In this document: one piece after another, positions 39,652 through 52,873 of the stretch
How the letters are laid out: every line of letters starts with the position of its first letter
Position numbering within the stretch: position 1 is the stretch's first letter
Assembly (NCBI GenBank): GCA_026874595.1
Contig: CM049307.1
Location: 53,980,370-54,044,369, forward strand
Direction of reading: 5' to 3'
Origin: Sipunculus nudus
Taxonomy: Eukaryota > Annelida > Sipuncula > Golfingiida > Sipunculidae
Length of the DNA stretch: 64,000 bases
Notes under the pieces: model-generated
The model's database searches: none
Told to the model about the DNA's origin: nothing
What the model saw: only the letters and a program-made list of their open reading frames with translations
Position numbers and translations under genes: made by a program

Positions 39652-42600
39652 TTCCTTGGAAGTGTGCCTTTAATTTCCTTCTGTATGTCATTAGCATCTT
39701 GACCAAGTAACCCAATTGAGAGTAAGTACCAATGTCCCCATTGACTTCACTTGACTTACAGGTTCACTGGCATTAGCACAAGGTAAACTAACAGAGCATG
39801 TAGACTCCGTTCTCGCCCACCACCACAAGAATGCAGCCCGTGTTCTCTCATTGCCGGGTCCTCCCTTTAAAAGACATAATTATACACACACGGCGCATTG
39901 AAGCAAAATAGCGAAACTAATGTATTACCACCATTGATTAATTAGTGCTTAACGGTCCAGCTCCGTTTGTATGTCAGACCTTACCTGCGTGGTCTCTTGT
40001 TTTCCAGCTGTTTTAAATGGAAGCACGAGCTTCAATGTATTTTTGCAATTTATTTGATGTCAAATTTGAGCAGTTTATTAGAATCCGAGGTTACTGTCCT
40101 CTCGTACCGTCACGTTTTCATTAGATGGAAAAACAGTGAATCAAATGCCTAAAGTGACAAATTGCATGCTATCCCGTCGATATTCACTGTGTAAACAAAT
40201 ATGTTTTAGTTTCCAAAGACAAAAACAACAGGATTTATCATGTTGTTGCCAGAAATGGCCGTTCAATAGTCTAAAGATATCCTGTAACACTTTGAAACTT
40301 AAATGAACCCTTGAATAGTTGTGTGTACAGGAAGGGCATATTAACTTTAACCACCGATTATTTGAAGCACACCACACTTACTGTAAAAGACAGAAGTCTT
40401 AACTTCCTTAGAATCCCCGCTTAAATACTACGAATTTTTTCTTTAACTTATTTTTCCCATCCGATTTCAACATTCTTACTGGCTCTAGGTAAATCGATCA
40501 CCCTTTTATAGCCCTTTACTTTGGATTATTTCGTGCATTTATTATAATTGACCTTGATACCATTCGATCGTTGTCACGCAACTTCTCTGTGGCCATGCCA
40601 GGGAATGCCCGTCTTTGGTCTTGGGGTTTCGAGAATGACGTCATGTGTGTCTTAATAGGACCATTTTCCAAATTCCACCTATAATCCTGAAGAATTTGAC
40701 ATTATTTCGTGAATGATATATCGCAACGCCATCTATTAGAAACTACTATAAGGTGAACACGCTAAAAGTAATCTCAATCCACTAGTGAACTCGGCCCATG
40801 TCAGCTAAGCCCATGAAAAACCCGTCCCGCATGAACTCGCGCCAAACACAAGGATATATGTTGTTTTATAACATATGTTGAAATGAAGGTAAGTATGCAT
40901 AATGCTCCATTTACTGTCCTGGTGTTGATGCGTGGCAATTCTGAGATAACAAGACAATGTACGAATTCAGGACAATCGAATCAGATATCCTTAAGATACT
41001 ATCTGCCCATTCATAAATGGCTGAATGTACGTATGTACGAAAATCTTATCTCCATCCAAATATCAACATGTAGATTCCCACAGGTTTCTTATGATATGGC
41101 ACAGTCTACAACCATGTGACGTGGTCCAAATCTATTTCAGGATCACCTGAAAATGGGTTTCTTGTGGAAACCAGGGAATACATGATCAAATAGTTCTTGT
41201 AATTTTTAGATTGTATCAATCCATTCCAGATATACGAGGTTTATTGTCCTCCCCCCCCCCCCCCAAAAAAAAGCAATTGTTATTTTAAAATGCGAGGCAT
41301 ACAACCTTGCTAAATAAGCAGGCATTGCTTCCTGATGGTGTTTAATAATAGTGGTCTTTTGTATAAAACAATGGCAGGTCGGAGTTAATAATATTATTAG
41401 GTAATATTACAATAGGTCACGCCAACACGAGCCCCAATTGTCCAATATACAGACTCCAGAACCAAATGTAATGAGAAAATGGGCTGACTGTCTTAATTTT
41501 TTGGAGGAAACTTTCTCTTAACTAATTGCTTAAAGGAATTCAAAATTGTGCGACGATTCCAGAAATGTTACATATGAACATTGGAAAGTTTTCAATTTTG
41601 TTTCAGTAATACTGCATGACTGAAATGATTGTATTAATAGTACTTTAGGAAAGGGAAAGAGGCAAACCCAGAAATTAGCAAAACTAACATGTTATATAAT
41701 TCGTTTAGTATATGGCATCGGTTTCATTCCATATGCAATAGATGGCGCTGCACGTTGATTCATTGGATATAGCTGTAGTTTCTGACAGAAGGCGTTGCGG
41801 TAGCCAAGTCGCAAAATAATGTAGAATTTCTCAGGATTTAAGGAGATAATATGCAAAATAACCCATTTAGGACACACTTGGCATCGTTCTCAACATTTCA
41901 AGACCGACAATGGGTATTTAAAAGTCGTGGCCACAGAGGAATTGCTTGACAGCGACTGCATGAGTGCCGTCAATTATAATATAGATTAATTCATACCGTG
42001 GATTTAGTGCTAATTCATACCGAGGATTTAGTGCTCTATCACAGAAATGGAAAAAATGGGTTGTAGCCCAGGTCAATTGTTTCTTGTCAGTGTCGTTAAG
42101 AAATTGTTTTGCTTATGGGGATAAACAGAGAATCAAAGAAATTCGCACAGTCCCTTTATTTGTAAATACTCGAGATACAACCGACCTTTACTTAAGTCAT
42201 ACAAACGTAATTCATACAAGGCCAAAAAAATAAAAAGGTATGGTTCTCATGCACTTTTTGTCAGAAACCAGTGCGGGCGGGCGGTATTTTATTTTTGACC
42301 TTTTTTTGTATTTTTCGATAAAAATGTCATATGATCAGGGAAAAGCATGAAATGACATTTTTTCCCCGCTAAACAGGTAAAAACCCTACACAACAAAGGA
42401 AATAGTATCAAAATTGTATTATCTTCTTGTAGGATGAAAACCAAAATAAAAATGTTTGATGCGGGGGGTTAAAATTGATGCGGGCGGTGCCTGAGAACCA
42501 TACCTATTTTTTTTTTTTGGCCTAACCTGTTCTTTTTGCACTGAGACCGTGTGAAATATGACTGCGCGCTCGATATTAGCCAAAACTTGGCTATACCACT

Positions 42601-45600
42601 GATAATATTTAACTTGTATCGGTGTTTGCTTGCCCTGTAATTATTTAAGACCTGAACAAAACTGTACATGGCTGTGTTGACAGTTGTATGTTGTACATAT
42701 GCCACGCGGAGCTGACGGGCAAACTTTATACCGACCGCTTGAATGGCTTGACGTTGAAATGTACATGGAATTGAAATGGGCGGACAGACGAACTTCTCTC
42801 CTGCCTTTCATAAATATAAGCCCCGCCCTCTTTTCAAGTGAGTGAACACGTGATACCCCCGGACGGGTGATGTCAAATATCATATCGTTATTATGGGCCG
42901 TCCACTGGACAATTCACACTTAAATTATGCATGAGTTTCTCAGAAGAAAATGGACAAGAGGTAGCAATTTTCATGCCCCTGAAGGAAGTCTCCTGGAAAT
43001 AATAACACGCCTGTCTCTGTGAATGATTCTGAGATCCTCTGACGACTTGTGCGAATGGTGATTATCGATGCGCCTTTCATTCTTGTTGAGTGGAAGATGC
43101 TACAGAAATGGAAAGGAGATATTTCTCCCAACCGAAACTGATATAGCCATTTCGTTTCGTTTTCGTACATTCCAGTGTTATCTTAAGGAATCATGTTACA
43201 TAAACAACACATAACAGCTCACATGGTTAAGGGGGAAAGTAAATATTGAATATATTGCATTTTCTTTGTTTGATATGTATGCGAGCATGCGAAGGAACAA
43301 AGAAGAATCGTCGGCTGAAAGCTTGAAATGTTTGATATTTAAAGTACTGCCAACAGGTGGCGTGCTTGCTTTGCTTATGTTTTGCTCCACCAATTGCGCC
43401 TGATGCAAGCTATTTTCCACCTGTGCACAGGTGTAAGCAAACTGTTTAAGAACGATATGTTGGCGGATAACATTATTTATCAAGAATAAAAACATAACAC
43501 TTCATGAATATTAAACATGCCTGGTATGTGAAAGGTCCGTTTGATTTACATGGGCAGTATACTAAAAAGAGAGGTGGGTGGACCATTTTAATCGTAACGA
43601 TGACGCTGCCGTAAGCATGAATCAATGTTAAAAATAATCTGAATTGAAAAAAAAAAATAAAAAATGATCTTTTTCCATTCGCCTTTCTTCCCGGACTTTA
43701 GCCATCACTTTGCAGCTTAGAAACCCTAAATTTAGAATCTAGCCGTAACTTAGCTTCATATCACACGAGTACTAGGTCCAAATGATTGGCAGTACATCAG
43801 TATGTGTATAAGAACAAAAACCCAAAATCACTTAGCTTCCGTTCTTCTTTGGGCGTGTTTTTTTTAAGGAAACTTGCAAAATACGAATTTTACACCCATT
43901 CTTTACAGCGCCTAGACGATTTAATGCGATTTAATACTATATGAAATGCCTAATATCGGTTTCAGTATTAAAGGGTATAGAAATCGTCGACTGATTGGGT
44001 ATTGAACTAATCAATCTTGAAGAAAAAAACTAGAACGCAGCAGGGAGACGTCTCGTGGCCATTTGAAGTTTTCTGCTCTGGACTTCCGGCGCGGCATATC
44101 AGAATTTTCAGAATGTATGTAGCTTGATAGATGTTAAACTTGCAGAAACAAAACAGAGCTGAATTCTAACTTTGATTTACGTTATAGTTGATAGTTCTCT
44201 GACCACCTTCCTATATCCTTAACCTTTCAGGTGCGTTCGCCCAGGACGAGTCGCTACCGGGAACGTGGCTGTGGGTGGTGGTTGGCTGTGTGGTGGGCGT
44301 GGTGGTCGTCGCAATCATTGGAGTCATTTGTTGTTTGGTCCGAAGGTACGTTAATCCAGTCACGTGATCTAAGACTCGCCTTCCTAAGGTGGCAAGAGGT
44401 ACTATGTTTACCCGGTCTCTCTGTGTCCAGTTAAAACTCAAAACGTTCTGAACAGATTTGTTTGAATTTTCTGAAGGGTAAGGACAACCCCAAGAGAACA
44501 ATCCGTTAAAGCTGCCCATTTCATTCCTACAATCCAAAGAAATGTAAGCCTAGTCCGAGTCGGATCCAGGATTTATGGAAGGGGGGTCCAACCAAAGAGG
44601 ACTCATAAAAATAAAAACTAAAAAAAGTGGTCCTAAGGTCTGGAAAGGGGGGTCCAGGCCGAAATGTTTGGTCAGAAACCCTTAAAAAAGGTTGTGGCGA
44701 CAGAAGGGGGAGGGAGACCGGACCACATGGACCCCTTGATCCGCTTCTGCTAGTCTTGTGAATAAATTTCTTCAGTACCCCTTGATGAGAATCCCGTTGA
44801 AAAAAAAGAACTAGAATTGTCAAGTTACCGGTACATATCTTCATATGCACTGAATCAATGTTCTACAATCTTCTGAGACTTTATTCCTTTTGTACCTTTT
44901 AGCTCAGCTGACTGTAAGTCATCTGAGCTATAGCGATCACTCTTTGTCCGTCGTCCGTCTGTCCGTCTGTCTGTCCGTTAACCTGGCACAAATCGTAACC
45001 GCTGGACCTAGAACCTTGTAACTGTACATCCTGAGAGGTCCATAAAAAATCTCCGTGGACACCAGAAATAAGGTCTCTGTTACCCATATCCTTTGAGCTA
45101 TGGGGCCCCAAAGTACCCCCCAGAATATTAAAAAAATTCAGACAAAAACTTCAATATCTCATTAACAACATCACTGATGGTCATGATTTTTTGCATACAT
45201 ATTGATCATGAGAAGTTTCATCAGTTCCTGCAGACTGGTGGCGCCACCTGTATTTTTCGATTTTTTACGGATTTTTTTCTCTATTTTTGAGACCTTTAAA
45301 AATGTGAACATCTGTTAACAGGGCACAAATCGTAAAGACTGGACCTAGAATCTTAATTCTTGACACACTGAAAGACCTATGATAAGTCTCCATGAAAACC
45401 AGAAATTAGGTCTCTGTTACCCATATCCTTAGAGCTATTGGGCCCAAAAGTAACCCCCCGGAATAGTCAAAAATTTCATACAAAAACTTCAATATTTCAT
45501 AAACTACATCACTGATGGTCAATATTTTTTGCATATATATTGATCATGAGATGTTTCATCAGTGTCTACAGACTGGTGGCGCCACCTGTATTTTTCGATT

Positions 45601-48600
45601 TTTTACGAATTGTTTTCTCTATTTTTGAGACCTTTAAAACTGTGAACATCTGTCAACAGGGCACAAATTGTAAAGACTGGACCTAGAATCTTCATTCCTC
45701 ATACAATGAGAGACCTATGAAAAGTCTCCATGGAAACCTGAAATAAGGTCTCTGTTACGCATATCCTTTGAGCTGTTGGGCTCCCAATTACTCCCCAGAA
45801 TAATGGAAAATTCGGTAAAAACAAATTGCAACATCTCAATAACTACAACACTGATGGTCATGATTTTTGGCATACATATTGATCAAGAGGTGTTTCATCA
45901 GTTTCTGCAGACTGGTGGCACCACCTGTATTTGTTCGTGGTTTTTTACGATTTTTTTCTCTATTTTTGAGACCTTTAAAGATATGAACATTTGTTAATTG
46001 GGCACAAATCATAACAACTGGACCTAGAATCTTCATTCTTGACACACTGGGAGACCCATGAAAAGTCTCCATGGAAACCTTAAATAAGGTCTCTGTTACC
46101 CATATCCTTGAAGCTATAGGACTCCGAAGTATCCCTCAGAATAATGGACAATTTGATACAAAAGCTGAAGTATCTGAACAACTAATGCAGAGATCACCAT
46201 GATTCTTTGCATGGATATTGATTATGGAGTGTTTCATCAGTTTCTGCAGACTGGTGGCACCACCTGTATTTGTTCAAGGTTTTTTACAAATTTTTTCTCT
46301 ATTTTTGAGACCTTTAAGGATGCTGTCATCTGTTAACGTGGCACAAATTGTAACAACAGGACCTAGAACCTTTATGTTGTCGTGCAAGGAGGCCCATAAA
46401 AAGTGTCTATGGAAACATGAAATTAGGTCTCTGTTACCCATATCCTTCAAGCCATAGGACTCCAAAGTATCCCTCAGAATAATTGAAAATTTGATATAAA
46501 AGCTGAAGTATCTGAACAACTAATCCAGAGATCACCATGATTCTTTGCCCGGATATTGACCATTAAGTGTTTTTATTAGTTTCTGCAGACCGGTGGAACC
46601 ACCTGTATTTTTTTTTTTAAGTTTATGCATTTTTTCTCTATTTTTGAGATATATAAATACAGTCCCAATCTTGGCCTGGTGGTTAATTTGTTTGATGCTT
46701 CAGTTGAATGGGTATATACTACCATTCAGATGATAAAATTTCCTTTGGCGAATCTCTTTCCAGTCAGCTGAGTGTCATGACCCATGGGTCACTTGTTTTG
46801 AACTTCGTGGTTGCTGGCTTGGAAATTTTACCTCTTGTGTATCATCCGTATTCTCCTTCCTGAGGAGATTTATCCAATTTTTATTTGAACATGTGAATGT
46901 ACCGCTTGATTGCCTAATATACGAATGTTATACTTACTTATGTGAATTCGTCAGGGTCACATTCATTTCAGGCCGTCAAATAGGTACAAATCCAAACGAC
47001 AGTTCACCGATGAGCCGTATTCTAGTCTGCCCAAAGAGCGCAGGAAGAAAAAGAAACATGGCTACTTTGCAGGACCACTACCGCCACCTGTCGTGTGGGC
47101 CACGAACCCTGAGCTTTTCAGCAACGTCAACCCGCCCCCTCATGCAATGTACGGGAAAGCGCCACCGGGTCCACACAGACTCGAAGATGGCCATTATGTC
47201 TCAAATCCCGTGATTTACGCGAGAGGTAAGCGTGATTCTCGCAACTTTACATTTTAACTGCTTAGGGTTGCATGCGTTTCGCGTCACTGATGCAAACACC
47301 ATGTATTAATTTGGGGGCTTTATCTTTAACCAATATATATAACCAGTGGCGACTGTTCAAAAGGTTATTATAGCTATATACTCACAATGTGGGTATATTG
47401 CATATTCTCACAATGTGGTTATGTTCTTCCAAGTTTTACTGGGATAGGTGACCTTTTAGATATTCGCAACGTTACTTTACCATGCCAGGCATGGGATGTT
47501 GAGTACATGAAATACCATTGTCATGAACCTGTTTATATTGTGTGAAAAATGAAATTGAAAAAAAAACTTTCATACGCATCTTATGTACACATTTTTTAGG
47601 TGAACCACTGAAGAGAATAGATCGTATGCCATATTACATTTCCTAAATATAGTGTGATATAATTATAGTACTACATCAGTTTGACGAATGTAATGGTCCC
47701 GAATAATTGTTTCTCTGGATATAATTAGGTAATAAACAGTGAATTGGTAGCTTTCCCGTCATATGCGAGAGTTTTCAGTTAGAGTAATGTTGTCATGATT
47801 TATCCAAATTGTTACGGGGTGACATAAAAGCGGACCGAACTCAGTGTCTCGCTATTGAAGCCTGCTTTGCCAGCGAAGCGGTTGGAACGCCGGACTTGTA
47901 CGCCACCGACCTGGGTTCGACTCCCGGATCGGCCCAGGATTTTCCCCTCATCTATTTGTCTTCGTAACAAAATATATAATTTTGTCTTGAGAAAAATTCG
48001 TTCTGGTATCTTTATTATGTTTTCATGCCGGTGTTGCAATTATTCTGTGTTTTCATTACCCCTTCATGGTACCAAAGGTATAAAATTAACAAGATATAAA
48101 CACATTTTACCAATAACATTTTGTTTTTACACAAGTTTACGTTTGCTTTCTGGACCTATGTTTGCTATTCTGACGATGACGGAGATCGCGCGATCTGTTT
48201 GTAGAGGTGTGCTTGGATATTGCTTTGTCTGTAACCCTTACACCCCTTTCTCCGCTTCACTCAAACCTGCAAGGGGTCTTCATATAGATTTTAATTGTCG
48301 TTATAGAAAAGTCCATATATGTGGCTGGTTACGATGATGTTGTAAACATTTTGTACATGCGAGAAGCCTAGTTGGCTGCTCAAGCAGTGCTTTCCACACG
48401 ATGTTGATTAACGTTATGGTCTTCAATATTTCGCATCTAACATTTGTGGCTAGAATACCTAACCGTCACAGGTATTTAACATTATTCATTGGCACACAGA
48501 GTGCTGCATCTTCAGCTGTTGAAGAGAGCCGTGGTCGTAACCTGGTAGAGAACATCTTGCATGTGCGCCATAGCAGAGCCAGTTTAGATGACGTATATAT

Positions 48601-51600
48601 CTCATAGCATGGCATAACAGAATATATACTCATTGCATGGCTAAACAGAATACATTATTTCAAAACATGATCCAAAACATGATAGAAATCAGGAAAATTT
48701 AAACTTAGGAAACTTACCATATAGAGTTTTAAACAAAAGCGGACCCCTTTGTGTTATATTTTTATTTAACATAAAACGGGTTCTAGTGATTATCCCCATC
48801 TAAAACCCCATGCTGATTTGAGTGAAGTCTTCACATTATAATGACCGAATAGTAGTTAACGTTGCTTTGTTAGCCCCGTCTTCTTTCCTTGGTAGAGCCT
48901 TTCTTCCGCCGGACGGTGCGGCGCGTACTGAAAAGTCTGCCAGCGGTCTTCCAGGTCAAGCGCTTTGGTGGGTGCAGGCAATAATTGTATTTCCGTAGCT
49001 TCTTTAGATCCGAACAACCTTGTAAAAAACCTTTTTATAGCGCGGATATATTGTTACTAACGTGTGCAGCTTTTACTAAAATGTTTTGTGAGGTTTGACA
49101 TTAACTTTTGTCTCCACGCTCACGTATATGTTTACAAGATTTATCTCTTAAAAAGTAACAAAGATACATAAACTGCTTAAGACTTAAAATTAATTGAAAT
49201 TTTATTGTTCAAGTTTAATTTAAATGAAATTGATTATTTCATATATAAAACATATGGTCTACAAAAAAAAAAAATAGTTGCAGATGTGACAAAAATATTT
49301 GTGCAATAGTTTAGCTATATAATGTGTTTTAGAGTGTATTCAAAATAAATTTTCCTGTAGATTCCAAATATTTGCCGGGATCAGTTCACGCATCATCTAC
49401 ATCAAAAGAGGTGGAGGAGAGAGGACAAATCACAGAAATTGCTCCAGAGGTTGGTAAAGTTGACACAAACGAAGCCCTGAGTTCCTAATTTGTATTACAG
49501 ACATATCTGACATTTATGTGCATACCATTTACATCCTTATATACATAGTACTTATTGCGAATCTGCCACGTTGTTTTTGCATATTTTCTGTGGGTGGGTG
49601 GGCATTTGATATATGGTTATGACCACTGCCGTGTCGGAGAGACCTTTTCTTTACGGAAAAGGAATTTAACCTAAAGTAGAAAAAATATAATAAAATTTGG
49701 TTATGACTGATGATGTCCATGTGATGAATGACTCATCATATTTAGTTGCATGTAAAATGCATTCACATGAAAGAAAATATACTATTTCCGTGTACGATTT
49801 TAGGATTTTTAGTCATTCATATATTTATTCATTTACGGACAATATTACGAACACATTATATTAAGTAGATGAATACGTTTCACAAGGATGACTTATATAT
49901 CCCCCAGACAATCAGAGGTCCCGTTCACCATGAAGCCGCGGAACAAAGTGTGTCACGTGGTCGCAGTGACGTCATCTCAGCAGACGACAGCGATCATACA
50001 GCGACTGCTTTCTGTAACTACGTTAGTCCTAACGTGGCCACACAAACGGACGATGTTGACTCTTATGTAGCGAGAGCCAGGAGCAATTACAGCACCTTAG
50101 AAGACGCCAATGGAACAGGAACGCAGAAAACTGACAGTGGTTATGGTAGCAACGCCCGTCTGACGTCACTCAGTGACTGGAGTCTTGGCGGGAAAGTACC
50201 ACGTCCAGTTGTCCGGAGCCAAAGTGTCCTAGACAAGACTAATCAACTTAAACGTAATTCGGGCTCCGAGAAGAAAAACGTGAAAAGGGCCTCAAGCTTT
50301 CAAGCGCAAAACTCAGAGAAAAGTCAACTACAGTCGTACCGACCTACAATAATCCGCGAAGTGGAAGGGTCGATTTTGTCACTGAGTGATGCACAATCTA
50401 ATGTAACAAACAGTAGCAAGAAAAGACAGTCGAGAGAGGAGAAGCAGAGAGAAAAGGAGGAATCGCCACAGTCAATGATTGACCATTATCAATTCATTTT
50501 GAAGTCGTCGACGGATTTGTCTTCTCCGGCAGGACAAATAGGTGAGGACACTTACAGCCTGCCAAATAAATTGAAACGTCACTCAGACGAGAAAAAGGAA
50601 AACCTTGAGTCGCCGTCGACTCCTATTCCTCCACCCCTGCCGCCCCCTCTCCGCCAGAAAGAGGGTTTGATCAACAGGGGGTATGATGGAAGTGATGAGG
50701 ATGTGTCAGATTCAAGACAGGTCACGGTGGAAGCGGTCGTGGAAAAGACCAACCTTAACACACCGTTCACTAAACCGGACAGGGAAATGTCTTATTCTGT
50801 CAAAGGTGAGGTTTTATTCAATCGTCGGATTTTTAAAACGTAGTACACTGGAACCTGTCTGAAAGAGACCTGCCTCGTAAGACCACTTGTCTATTAAGAC
50901 CCCACTTGAGTGAACCAAAAGCATTCACATTAGTAAGAACTGTCCTGTGTTTACAAGACCATCTGTGAAATGAGACAACTACGACCAGCCCCACAGGTGG
51001 TCTCATTATACAGGTTTAGTGTGTATCCCCCATTATTATAGGAGTTCATTTGGAATACCAGTCAGCGTAAAGTGTTGGCAACAATACAAACAATGGGACA
51101 CAGCATCGTAGTATGGTATAATGGCATATCAAAGGGGCCTTAGACCAAAAATGGATGCGGTTTGAAATTAGGAATAATTCACTTTAAACTTGCATGTTAT
51201 CAAACAATTTTGAGCTAAAGGTCTAAATTACCTTTATTTTAGCCTATTTGGTTATTCTGATGGCGTGGTGTCATCTGTGAGCAGCCAACCCCACTATGTT
51301 GGTTAAAACTTTATTAAACTAGCGAAAGCTTTATTAAACTAGCGAAAACTTTATTAAACCAGCCAACAGTTTTTAAATGTATATATCATCGTGAATTTGA
51401 CCGGTGACTTTTCCTATTACCATTCGGATGGAAATGTTATGAAGATTACTGGTACTTTACTTTATTTGACCAACAGTTTACAAAGTATGATTTTCGTTTA
51501 ATTTCATTGAAAGCGAGCTAGAACCTCAATTCTTTTTGTGGGCTACCTTTGTTGAATTTATCTGTCAGTCTATAAAAATTATAGGCAAATCTCTTGAAAC

Positions 51601-52792
51601 CTTCATTGCTACGCTATTGCATAGACTGTATGAAATCCCAAAGGTTAAACAAAAGCATCGCTTTAACCTTCATAACAGTTTATATAGTGGTGCCACCGAC
51701 AAAACACCCGCTTTTTCAGTCAAAATAAATTCTCCGTTAGATAAATGCTTATTCTACTTTGATATAGAGTTAAGACAGGACCATCCAATGGCAAGCTGTA
51801 AATATGTTAAAAATTTTGTTTCAATACTCTCCTTGTATTCCACAGGTAAAAGAGTAGCTGATGACGCCTTCAGGTTCCTGGATGAGTTTGATGACACCAT
51901 GTCTTTTGGAGATGAGCTGGAAGGTAGGGACTTTGCCGTGATAGGAACGGTTACTCATGACCCAGGGTCGGATTACCCGGGGGGGGGGGTCGTGGGCGTT
52001 ATGGCGTTTGCACCCCCCCCCTCCCCTTTTAAACAAACCTTGAAAATACTTTTTTTGCAAGGCTCAACACACAGTTAATGTAGTCATTTACCTGATTCTG
52101 TTTTTTTTTTTCTAAAGCGTGTTTTGTCAGGCTTTACGCTTAATCTGTGCAGCAACCCCATGGGCGGATCCAGGATTTAGGAAAAGGAAGGTTTTAAACC
52201 GGAGGCTTGACAAAACCTTAAGAAAAATCCCCATGTCTTGAAAACAGGGTGGGGTTCCAGGCCGCAAAACTGATCTGAAACCACTGATAAAAGGTTGCAG
52301 ACGACTCCCCATTCCCCCCGGATCTGCTTCTGGAGCTGGATTAAATATCAAAAGCTTCGTCGGTGTGAATGGTTTAATACAACTTATTTCCACACGAATG
52401 CTTACCCTCCCTGCCTTGACCGACGGAACAACGCGAGGTATTGTTACTGCATTCCAATTATTAGGTTGAATCGCTTCGGTGATATTATTGAAAATGCATG
52501 GCAAGGTTCACATACCATACTTTATGAATTTGGGCTGCTTTATCCCTTTTCTTATTTCCATTGGCCTACTCTTATAGAAACAGCTACGTATAAGAATGTA
52601 CGACGTTTGATGAAGATATTTTGTATATTTTGAGAGAAAGGAAGAGTATGGCGGTTCATACAAATATACATCAACCTATAAGCTTGACATTAAGACATTT
52701 GTACGATGCTATCAGTGCTTAACATTCTCGGTCAATACATTAAGACAAAACGATGATAATTCTCGGTCTATACATTAGGACAAACGGCGGTT

Positions 52793-52873
<81 letters not shown>

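Larger units (their letters stand above)
17244..44230 (+). other. Large first intron (about 27 kb), repeat-filled
   Basis: The intron runs from donor GTAGGC at 17244 to acceptor CTTTCAG at 44230. I looked for coding exons with flanking AG/GT and matching phase and found none I would support. The contents I can support are listed separately: microsatellites, local duplications near 19.7-20.6 and 22.2-23.1 kb, LINE fragments at 27.1, 32.0 and 33.9 kb, the nested transposon pair at 33.1-34.8 kb, a poly-G element near 36.7 kb, a tRNA-like element at 38.26 kb and short repeats near 40.6 and 41.9 kb. Stretches without any recognised feature include 18.3-19.6, 23.1-27.1, 28.8-32.0, 34.9-36.6, 37.9-38.2, 38.4-39.5 and 42.1-44.2 kb. 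Confidence 0.6.
44346..46971 (+). other. Intron 2
   Basis: Runs from donor GTACGT to acceptor CATTTCAG. It contains a poly-G foldback element and the largest tandem-monomer repeat of the window, both listed separately. Confidence 0.75.

Noticed and set aside
46893..47213. 106-codon plus-strand frame overlapping exon 3
   Set aside because: It is a shadow of exon 3 in another frame and begins upstream of the acceptor in intron sequence.
47853..47930. Functional tRNA gene
   Set aside because: The A and B boxes are present, but acceptor and anticodon stems do not pair properly.
47855..48337. 160-codon plus-strand frame
   Set aside because: It starts inside a tRNA-like SINE head and has no coding support beyond length.
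51536..52078. 180-codon plus-strand frame as a single exon
   Set aside because: Only the part between the acceptor at 51845 and the donor at 51924 fits the phase; the rest runs through intron and a poly-G/poly-C repeat.
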